Source: an uncultured Desulfovibrio sp.
Lineage (GTDB): Bacteria > Desulfobacterota > Desulfovibrionia > Desulfovibrionales > Desulfovibrionaceae
Assembly (NCBI GenBank): GCA_945871415.1
Contig: CAMBWG010000029.1
Coordinates: forward strand, 1 to 12,166
Length of the DNA: 12,166 nt
Reading direction: 5' to 3'
Shown: one piece after another, positions 7,074-12,166 of the stretch
How positions within the stretch are numbered: the first letter of the stretch is position 1
Layout of the letters: each line of letters starts with the position of its first letter
Position numbers and translations under genes: made by a program
Notes under the pieces: model-generated
The model's input: the letters and a program-made list of their open reading frames with translations, nothing else
Told to the model about the DNA's origin: nothing
The model's database searches: none

Positions 7074-9005
7074 CTACTCCTGCTCGGCCTGAATGGTGGC
7101 AACGGCTTCGGCTGCGGCATGCTGAATTTCCGGATCTTCATGATCCATCATTTCCAGCAGGACGCTGAACGCGACGTTCCCGCCGATTTTTCCGAGTACT
7201 TCAATAATTTTGAAGGTGAGCATCGGGCTGGCATTTTCCAGCATGCCGGCAAGCGTCGGTACGGCTTCGGCCACCCGATTGGCGCCGAGCGCTTCAACCG
7301 CACGGATGCGCACCCAGTCGTTTTCATCATGAAGCGCCGTAAGCAGGCGGGGTACGACGGTCGGCGTGCCGATCTGACCAAGCAGATTGACCAGCGCCAC
7401 GCGAACATTCTTATTTTCGTCATACATGCGCGGCAGCAGCCGGGGAAGGTAGCGCTCCGCTTCCACCCCAAGATTAAGGAAGGCTTCCACGGCCATCTGA
7501 CGGACGTTGGCGCTTTGATCTTCGAGAGCTTCCGTCAGTTCCGGCAGGTTTTCTTCCACGCTGTAGCGGCCAAGGGCATAAACGGCCATGAGCCGCTGCA
7601 TGTCGTCGTCGTTGTGGAAGCGCTCCTTGAAGCGGGCATTCAGCCGCGGGCTGTGCAGGTTGATGCAGGCTTCCAGAGCCATTTCCTTGACATCGACAAG
7701 GTGATGATCGAGCTGGCTGAAAACCACGTCTTCCGCATCGGGGCTGCCATGCTGGTTACCGAAGAATATGATGGCGCTTTTCAGCATCTCGGAATCTTCG
7801 CAGCGCGCGATGACATCCAGGAAGAACGGGGCGTCGTCCAGAGAGCCCAGCTGTGCGACTTCCGAAACGGCGGCCCGCTGCAGCTCTTCGCCCAGTTCCC
7901 AGAAAATGGATTTGATTTCTTCCACGGGACGATGATCGTCCATGAGCTGGCAGGCTTCCATGGCAATCATGATCTGCTGTTCGTCATGGCTGCGCAGCGC
8001 GCTTCGGATAACATCGTTATAGCCGATGGATGCAAGGGTCCGAATAACGGCTTCATAGAGCTCGGCGTTCTGTTCCGGGTCAATCCGGGCGGCCAGCATC
8101 ATGACGGCCTTGGTTGCTTCCTCATGCTCCATGAAGCTGACGCCCTGCAGGGCGGCCATCAGAATATCTTCGTCGTTGTCTGTCAGTGCATCAAGCAGAT
8201 AGACGCGCAGGCGTTCCTGCATCTTGGGCGCCAGCAGCGACAGGGACTGTCCGCCAAGAATCTGGACAATGGCCTTGACCGTCTTGTGACGCAGGGCCAC
8301 GCTGACATTTTCCAGAGATTTGAAGAGCAGGGGGATGGTCTTTATGTCTCCCATGCTGCCCAGGGCGTCGATGATAGCCGAACAGACCAGGGGCGATGCT
8401 GTGGGCAGTGCCTGTACCAGTGCCGTAACCGTGCGATCGTCATTGATTTTCGTCAGGGCTTCGACAACGGCGAACTGCACCCATTCTTCATCGCTCATGG
8501 CCTTGCGCAGACTGTCAACCGTTTCCGGGTAGCCCAGATTGCCGAGGCTGACGGCGGCCTGATAGCGCACGTTGACTTCCGGATCTTTCAGCAGCGCCTC
8601 GCACAGAAGCTGCCCGGCCTCGCGGGAACTGCTGTGTCCCAGAATGTCGGAGATGAAAATTCGGATATCCGGATCGGGATCATGCAGACTGGTCCGCATG
8701 GCATCCATGTTGTCGTTGCCGATTTCACGGAGAATATCCATGGCCACGTTGCGGATGGAGGCGTCGTCGCTGCGCAGCAGAGGCAGAACCGCATCAACAC
8801 TTTTGGGGCCGCGGATACGCCTCAGGGCGTATTCCGCGCCTTCCTGCACGCCGAGGTTTTCATTGGAAAGCTGCTGGCTCAGGACAGGGATGTCTTCTTC
8901 GATTGTCATATCGCCTGCGGCAAAGGCTGCGCTGCGAATCCTCTCATTGTCGGAAGAGTGCAGATCCTCGAGAATCTGATGCGCGTTGTAGCGAGTGTTT
9001 TGCAT
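7074..9005 (-). CDS. HEAT-repeat protein of the chemotaxis operon
   Basis: A 643-residue protein built almost entirely of helical repeats of about 31 residues, of the HEAT / PBS-lyase-like class. Clear units include VRYQAAVSLGNLG (about 147-158), VQFAVVEALTKI (about 176-187) and, near the C terminus, VRVALVNLLGQIG, VRIRAVEALGAN and FKIIEVLGKIGG. No signal peptide, membrane segment or catalytic motif is visible, so a cytoplasmic superhelical scaffold binding other proteins is the natural inference. It lies 19 bp after cheB and 5 bp before cheR, so it is co-transcribed with and probably serves the adaptation enzymes or kinase. Cyanobacterial relatives are bilin lyases, but no phycobiliprotein context exists here and that role is unlikely. 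Start: GGAGC about ten bases upstream of the ATG. Partner unknown. Confidence 0.9.
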   Translation of the reverse strand: MQNTRYNAHQILEDLHSSDNERIRSAAFAAGDMTIEEDIPVLSQQLSNENLGVQEGAEYALRRIRGPKSVDAVLPLLRSDDASIRNVAMDILREIGNDNMDAMRTSLHDPDPDIRIFISDILGHSSSREAGQLLCEALLKDPEVNVRYQAAVSLGNLGYPETVDSLRKAMSDEEWVQFAVVEALTKINDDRTVTALVQALPTASPLVCSAIIDALGSMGDIKTIPLLFKSLENVSVALRHKTVKAIVQILGGQSLSLLAPKMQERLRVYLLDALTDNDEDILMAALQGVSFMEHEEATKAVMMLAARIDPEQNAELYEAVIRTLASIGYNDVIRSALRSHDEQQIMIAMEACQLMDDHRPVEEIKSIFWELGEELQRAAVSEVAQLGSLDDAPFFLDVIARCEDSEMLKSAIIFFGNQHGSPDAEDVVFSQLDHHLVDVKEMALEACINLHSPRLNARFKERFHNDDDMQRLMAVYALGRYSVEENLPELTEALEDQSANVRQMAVEAFLNLGVEAERYLPRLLPRMYDENKNVRVALVNLLGQIGTPTVVPRLLTALHDENDWVRIRAVEALGANRVAEAVPTLAGMLENASPMLTFKIIEVLGKIGGNVAFSVLLEMMDHEDPEIQHAAAEAVATIQAEQE

Positions 9006-9024
9006 GTTTTTTCAGCTCCGCTTG

Positions 9025-10242
9025 TTATCCTTTCACTGCGGCGATTATTTGCTCGGCGATATCGTCGGCGTCTACCACCTGATCCGCCAGTCCGGCATCC
9101 ACGACAGCCTTGGGCATGCCGTAGACAACACAGGTTGCTTCGCTCTGGGCAATAAGCCAACCGCCCTTTTCCTTGAGCACGCGAGCGCCGTCAACGCCGT
9201 CCGAGCCCATCCCTGTCAGCATGACGCCCAGAACGCGACGCCCCATGCACTTGCCTGCGGTTTCCATAAGCAGATTGACCGTAGGCTTGTATAAGGCGCT
9301 TTTCGGTTCGTCCGTCACCATCACTTCCGCGAGAGGTCCTCGCATCTGAATGCCGATATGTCTCCCCCCCGGGCAGATATAGACATGTCCGTTCGCCAGC
9401 TTGTCGCCGTTGACCGCTTCGGTCACTGAAAGGGGACATACGCCGTCCAGTCGTTTGGCAAAGGGACCGGTAAAGCTGGCCGGCATATGCTGCGCCACAA
9501 GAATGCAGGCAGGCAGATTTGCCGGAAGTGCCGACAGTATCTTCTGCACGACCGGCGGGCCCCCTGTGGAGACGCCTATAACGACGATATCCCGCGCGCC
9601 ACGGCATCTCGCGTTACTGGTGGGCACAGGGCGCGGGGCCGTCGTCGTACTTTGCCCAGAAGAAAAATTTCCGCCATGAAGCGTGCCTGTTCCTGCGGGG
9701 CGGGACAGACTGCTTCCGGAACGGGGAGGGGAGGGAGGCGTGGGAGAAGAGAGGCGCGAGGTGTGGGGAACAGCTGTCGCCGGCGATGGGGACGACGGCA
9801 GGGGAGAAGGCTTTCTGGCCTGGCGCTGAGCGGAATACTTCAGGCGGATGAAAGCCTTGCGCCGGGCCAGGAGCTTGACCTTGCGGCGTATTTCGTCGCC
9901 GAAGGCTTCCTTGTCGTTGGCCATGGTTTTGGGAATAAAATCCATGGCCCCGGCCTCCATGGCCTTGAGCGTCGCTTCTGCGCCGAATTCCGTCAGAGAA
10001 CTGATCATAATGACGGGTAGCGGGGTGGTGCTCATCAGCTGCTTCAGCGTTTCAAGGCCATCCATACGCGGCATTTCCAAATCCAGCGTAATGACGTCGG
10101 GCTGAAGCTGCTTGACCTTTTCCAGGCAGTCCACGCCATCGCGGGCGGTGCCGACGACCTCGATACCTGCGTCCTGGGTCAGGTATGAGGAAATGGCGTT
10201 ACGCATGAACGCGGAATCATCCACAACGAGAACGCGGATCAC
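9025..10242 (-). CDS. cheB: Chemotaxis response regulator / protein-glutamate methylesterase CheB
   Basis: A 405-residue protein: receiver domain 1-125 with D9 and phosphorylated D54 (ITLDLEMPRMDG), a linker of about 85 residues rich in Ser, Pro and Arg (131-215), and the methylesterase domain 217-404. The catalytic triad is intact: Ser225 (GVSTGG), His252 (QHMP) and Asp348 (GMGSDG). It demethylates or deamidates receptor glutamates when phosphorylated by CheA, opposing CheR. The linker is much longer than in enteric CheB. It is the first gene of the operon. The start is GTG at 10242, chosen because AGGAG lies seven bases upstream and MIRVLVVDD is the normal receiver N terminus. Divergent from the tRNA-Pro gene. 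Confidence 0.96.
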   Translation of the reverse strand: MIRVLVVDDSAFMRNAISSYLTQDAGIEVVGTARDGVDCLEKVKQLQPDVITLDLEMPRMDGLETLKQLMSTTPLPVIMISSLTEFGAEATLKAMEAGAMDFIPKTMANDKEAFGDEIRRKVKLLARRKAFIRLKYSAQRQARKPSPLPSSPSPATAVPHTSRLSSPTPPSPPRSGSSLSRPAGTGTLHGGNFSSGQSTTTAPRPVPTSNARCRGARDIVVIGVSTGGPPVVQKILSALPANLPACILVAQHMPASFTGPFAKRLDGVCPLSVTEAVNGDKLANGHVYICPGGRHIGIQMRGPLAEVMVTDEPKSALYKPTVNLLMETAGKCMGRRVLGVMLTGMGSDGVDGARVLKEKGGWLIAQSEATCVVYGMPKAVVDAGLADQVVDADDIAEQIIAAVKG

Positions 10243-10285
10243 GACCTTGCTCCTCTCGAATAGACCTTGCGAATAATGCTGACAA

Positions 10286-10314
10286 ATACTAACGGTATCA
10301 CGGCGTTTTTACAA
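10286..10314 (-). promoter_or_regulatory. Candidate promoter of the cheB-HEAT-cheR-cheY-cheA operon
   Basis: On the minus strand TTGTAA (10309-10314) and TAGTAT (10286-10291) are 17 bp apart, each 4/6 to the sigma-70 consensus, placing the start about 37 nt before the cheB GTG. Long T-rich runs lie upstream. I looked for flagellar sigma-28 and sigma-54 patterns here and saw none that fit. Confidence 0.4.
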
Positions 10315-10338
10315 ATAGAAAAAATAGAAAAAAAAAGC

Positions 10339-10367
10339 TTGCCAAAGAGGGAAGAATTCCGTACAGT
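10339..10367 (+). promoter_or_regulatory. Promoter of the tRNA-Pro gene
   Basis: TTGCCA (10339-10344, 5/6 to the -35 consensus) and TACAGT (10362-10367, 4/6 to the -10) are 17 bp apart. The predicted start falls a few bases before the mature tRNA 5' end at 10380, leaving only a short leader. The location next to a verified tRNA fold raises confidence. Confidence 0.5.
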
Positions 10368-10379
10368 GCTTTTTGTCAA

Positions 10380-10457
10380 CGGGATGTGGCTCAGTTTGGC
10401 TAGAGCGCAGCGTTCGGGACGCTGAGGCCGCGCGTTCAAATCGCGCCATCCCGACCA
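10380..10457 (+). tRNA. tRNA-Pro (anticodon CGG)
   Basis: The full cloverleaf can be paired by hand. The acceptor stem is CGGGATG (10380-10386) with CATCCCG (10447-10453). The D stem is GCTC/GAGC. The anticodon stem CAGCG/CGCTG closes the loop TTCGGGA with anticodon CGG (10415-10417). The variable loop has five bases, and the T stem GCGCG/CGCGC closes TTCAAAT. Discriminator A and an encoded CCA (10455-10457) follow. The C1-G72 pair fits proline. It reads CCG codons. It has its own promoter and terminator, and no duplicated tRNA 3' end (no integrated element) is visible in the window. Confidence 0.96.
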
Positions 10458-10466
10458 TGAAAAAAC

Positions 10467-10499
10467 AAGGAGTTATGCTTCGGCATGACTCCTTTTTTT
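10467..10499 (+). terminator. Intrinsic terminator after tRNA-Pro
   Basis: AAGGAGTTATGC (10467-10478) pairs with GCATGACTCCTT (10483-10494), with one G-T wobble, around a C-UUCG-G tetraloop, and runs into seven T. It begins ten bases after the tRNA CCA end. An A run on the other side could also give weak leftward termination. Confidence 0.92.
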
Positions 10500-10514
10500 C
10501 ATGGGACACAGCCG

Positions 10515-10574
10515 TTAGAGCGTTGCACCTTTAAAAAGGTGAAATGGCTGGCTGTGTATGGTCTGGAATGCTCT
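10515..10574 (+). repeat. Diverged palindromic repeat element, copy C
   Basis: TTAGAGCGTTGCACCTTT, then AAAAAGGTGAAA, and finally GAATGCTCT at 10566-10574 repeat the plan of copy B with substitutions. The inner stem has changed on both arms (CACCTTT at 10526-10532 with AAAGGTG at 10535-10541), and flanking bases add an outer 7-bp stem CACAGCC/GGCTGTG (10507-10513 with 10550-10556). Retained pairing despite sequence change suggests the structure matters, or a different insertion context. It lies just after the tRNA terminator. Confidence 0.6.
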
Positions 10575-10895
10575 GGAAGAAAGGTTCCACGCCCCGGCAA
10601 TGACAAACAAAGAGGGGAGGGGACGGGACGACGGTCATCCTCTGCTCCCTTGGTACCCCTCCATCCTGAGATATCTTCTCTGGGATAATTCCGGGGGGAT
10701 CTGTTTGTAATTGGGGAATCGTCAATCGGCGTTTTATGGGAGGTATTCGGGGATGCGCCTAAGGGGGCTCTCTTTATGGACTCAGGGATATTCTCCAGGA
10801 ATACATATTATCCCCATAATGGTAATTATGTAAACTTTTGTATTCATCTTGACCTGAAAGCCTTTTCTTTCCATCCTCTTCTGAAGCACCCCTCC

Positions 10896-10901
10896 AAGGA
10901 G
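10896..10901 (+). promoter_or_regulatory. Ribosome-binding site fixing the pseudouridine synthase start
   Basis: AAGGAG seven bases before the ATG at 10909 selects this start over the in-frame Met30 codon at 10996, which has no such site although the S4 domain begins there. Confidence 0.75.
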
Positions 10902-10908
10902 TCTCCCA

Positions 10909-11712
10909 ATGCACAACCAGAAACGGCCGGCCCATACCGGACGTGTTCATCATGGGGGCGCTGCCGGCGTCCCTGCAAAAGAACCGTCCGCCACCATGGC
11001 ACAGCGACTTAACAAGGCCATTGCCGCGGCCGGCTTCTGTTCCCGGCGTAAGGCTGACGAACTCATCTTTGACGGTCATGTTACGGTTAATAATCAGGAA
11101 GAAAGGAATCCTGCTCGCCAGGTACTGCCCGAGGACCGGATTTGCGTCGACGGGCGTTGTCTGGAGAGAAAACAGCCCTTTTTGTATTACCTGCTGCACA
11201 AGCCCGTGCAGGTCGTCTGTACCCTGCATGACCCGCAGGGGCGGCCTACGGTTCTTTCGCTCCTGCCGGAGGAAGCCCGCAAAGCGCGGGTTTATCCTGT
11301 TGGCAGACTTGATTATTTTTCCGAGGGGGCGCTTCTGCTGACAAATGACGGTCAGTGGGCCAACCGGCTTATGCATCCGCGGCATCACGTCCCCAAGGAA
11401 TATGAAGTGACGGTGCGCGGCCTGGTGACGGCGTCGTTTCTGGAGCAGGTTCGTCGGGGGATGAGGCTTTCGGACGGTACTCCCCTGCTCCCTGCGGAAA
11501 TTGATGCCCGTCCCCTGCGGGACGGCGACAAAAGTCTGCTGCGCATTGTCCTGCATCAGGGGATCAATCGCCAAATCAGACGTATGTGTGCTGACGGAGC
11601 TTTGACCATTCTGCGTCTGCGGCGCGTGCGTATCGGCCATCTGGCGCTGGGAGCGCTGCCAAGCGGAAAACTGCGTCCCCTGACGGATCAGGAAATTGCC
11701 TTGTTCTCATAA
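10909..11712 (+). CDS. S4-domain rRNA pseudouridine synthase (RsuA/RluB/RluE/RluF family)
   Basis: A 267-residue enzyme that isomerises uridine to pseudouridine in rRNA. After a basic 29-residue N-terminal extension comes an S4 RNA-binding domain (about 30-90, MAQRLNKAIAAAGFCSRRKADELI). The catalytic domain follows, with Asp135 in PVGRLDYFSEGALLLTNDG, then MHPRHHVPKEYEV and GINRQIRRM, hallmarks of this family. The mix of PVGRLD and NRLMHP with an EYEV strand looks closest to RluB (23S rRNA helix near the peptidyl-transferase centre), but RsuA-like traits (NDGQW, PRHH) prevent a firm paralogue call, so no symbol is given. It appears monocistronic; a hairpin follows the stop. Confidence 0.93.
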   Translation: MHNQKRPAHTGRVHHGGAAGVPAKEPSATMAQRLNKAIAAAGFCSRRKADELIFDGHVTVNNQEERNPARQVLPEDRICVDGRCLERKQPFLYYLLHKPVQVVCTLHDPQGRPTVLSLLPEEARKARVYPVGRLDYFSEGALLLTNDGQWANRLMHPRHHVPKEYEVTVRGLVTASFLEQVRRGMRLSDGTPLLPAEIDARPLRDGDKSLLRIVLHQGINRQIRRMCADGALTILRLRRVRIGHLALGALPSGKLRPLTDQEIALFS

Positions 11713-12044
11713 AGCTTTTTACCATGAGGGGAGGTTGTCTCCCCTCCTCTCTTTTCATCCGGGGGAACGGTATTTTTTGCGTCCCCTCTTCGTCAATTTT
11801 AAGCCTTTAAAAAGAGCAAGTGTGAGTGTTTTCCTTTGGAAGAGGACTTTTTGCATCCAGGGCCATTTTGAGGCGATTTTGCGGCATGGAAAGATTTTTC
11901 TGTTATTTTTTAAAGTAAAACTTCAATAAAATAGAGATGAATGCTCCCGTTCCGGGAAAAGGCGTGCTGTCTTGAGCGGGAATAAAAGCCCTTGCTTTTT
12001 TACCTCGGCAGGACGGCGACTAGCTGCAGGAGGGACAAGCTGGC
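11713..12044. other. Intergenic AT-rich stretch between the pseudouridine synthase and repeat copy D
   Basis: No convincing gene. Beyond the terminator at 11726-11755, the sequence from about 11786 to 11940 is distinctly AT-rich compared with the genes. At 11984-12001 a weak terminator-like hairpin AAAAGC-CCTT-GCTTTT runs into T. A short untranslated RNA is possible but there is no clear promoter or strong fold to support one. Confidence 0.4.
11726..11755 (+). terminator. Probable terminator of the pseudouridine synthase gene
   Basis: GAGGGGAG (11726-11733) pairs perfectly with CTCCCCTC (11739-11746) around a GTTGT loop, 13 bases after the stop. The following tract (CTCTCTTTT) is only partly T, so termination may be incomplete. 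Confidence 0.65.
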
Positions 12045-12166
12045 TTAGAGCGTTTCAACTTTGAAAAAGGTGAAACGCGAGGCGGCGGCACAGCGCCGCC
12101 CGGCCAAAAGTGAGCGGAAAAAACGCGCTTTTTCCGCGAAACGACAGGCCGTATGGTTTGAAATGC
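12045..12166 (+). repeat. Long palindromic repeat element, copy D (left part; cut by window end)
   Basis: Starts TTAGAGCGTTTCAAC and contains, in order: hairpin GCGTTTCA/TGAAACGC (12050-12078, identical to copy B), a G+C hairpin GGCGGCG/CGCCGCC (12081-12100), hairpin GCGGAAAAA/TTTTTCCGC (12114-12137), and GTTTGAAATGC as the last 11 bases, which is the left arm of the inverted repeat complete in copy A. Joining D to A at the shared 55 bases predicts a full element of roughly 147-150 bp. Its ends, TAGAGC-N8-TTTGAAA on the left and the same pattern inverted on the right, match at about 16 of 21 positions. Confidence 0.8.

Larger units (their letters stand above)
10500..10908. other. Intergenic region before the pseudouridine synthase gene
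   Basis: No credible coding sequence: the open frames lack ribosome-binding sites and recognisable products. It holds the diverged repeat copy C (10515-10574), a G-rich tract near 10611-10628, and an AT-rich cluster at 10807-10829 where ATTAT, ATAAT and ATTAT alternate with 4-base spacers, a possible operator. I found no promoter for the downstream gene good enough to call, although CATAAT at 10815-10820 is a -10 candidate without a matching -35. Confidence 0.5.

Noticed and set aside
6233..7168. A 311-codon plus-strand frame opposite the CheR tail
   Set aside because: I considered whether the low-complexity CheR tail was itself the shadow. The CheR frame is continuous with the methyltransferase domain, has a ribosome-binding site at its start and regular SPFGK motifs, so the plus-strand frame is the shadow.
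7119..9155. A 678-codon plus-strand open frame opposite the HEAT gene
   Set aside because: It mirrors the third-position bias of the HEAT-protein gene, overlaps its whole length, and lacks a recognisable domain.
10340..10386. Sigma-54 or sigma-28 promoter for the chemotaxis operon
   Set aside because: TTGGCA followed by a T run lacks the required GC element at -12, and the TAAA near 10311 has no matching sigma-28 -10; an ordinary sigma-70 pair at 10286-10314 fits better.
10380..10457. tRNA-Pro as an integration site
   Set aside because: No second copy of the tRNA 3' end, no integrase and no change of composition downstream is seen in the window.
10774..11640. A 288-codon minus-strand frame opposite the pseudouridine synthase
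   Set aside because: It is antisense to the S4 and catalytic domains, whose motifs are unambiguous.
11696..11929. A 77-codon plus-strand frame after the pseudouridine synthase
   Set aside because: It starts inside the previous gene, runs through that gene's terminator hairpin and has no ribosome-binding site.
1..12166. CRISPR array, prophage or complete insertion sequence
   Set aside because: The dispersed palindromic repeats are not regularly spaced with unique spacers, and no cas, phage or transposase gene is visible.

Overview
The window looks like chromosomal DNA of a Desulfovibrio-type sulfate reducer (Desulfovibrionaceae or close relatives). This is inferred from the G+C-rich coding sequence, the style of the chemotaxis proteins (multi-Hpt CheA, a HEAT-repeat protein between cheB and cheR), a zinc-cysteine form of ribosomal protein L28, and tRNA/terminator structure. 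No 16S or other strict taxonomic marker is present, so the assignment is tentative.

Layout. The left edge (1-82) is the right-hand part of a palindromic repeat element, followed by a strong rightward terminator (99-132) for a gene outside the window and about 320 bp without a credible gene. On the minus strand come a rhomboid intramembrane protease (503-1492) and rpmB (1553-1762), separated by an intrinsic terminator, with a candidate rpmB promoter at 1855-1883. The core is a five-gene leftward chemosensory operon in the order cheB, HEAT-repeat protein, cheR, cheY, cheA (10242 down to 1973). It has a candidate promoter at 10286-10314 and ends at a perfect intrinsic terminator (1927-1950). Divergent from cheB is a tRNA-Pro(CGG) gene (10380-10457) with its own promoter and UUCG-capped terminator. 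Further right are an S4-domain rRNA pseudouridine synthase (10909-11712) and another copy of the palindromic element running off the right edge.

How the genes work together. CheA is the kinase, CheY the single-domain response regulator, and CheR/CheB the receptor methyltransferase and methylesterase. The HEAT protein is co-transcribed and presumably a scaffold. There is no cheW, cheD, cheZ or receptor gene, so coupling protein and receptors must come from elsewhere. Three enzymes carry unusually long disordered regions: CheA (Ala/Pro linkers and a third Hpt-like domain with Thr where the phospho-accepting His belongs), CheR (about 265-residue N-terminal tail with repeated SPFGK motifs) and CheB (about 85-residue Ser/Pro linker).

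The most unexplained DNA is a family of four palindromic elements (two long, two short) with imperfect terminal inverted repeats. One of them supplies the stop codon of the rhomboid gene. Both window edges lie inside long copies, which suggests the window may be an assembly contig broken at this repeat.
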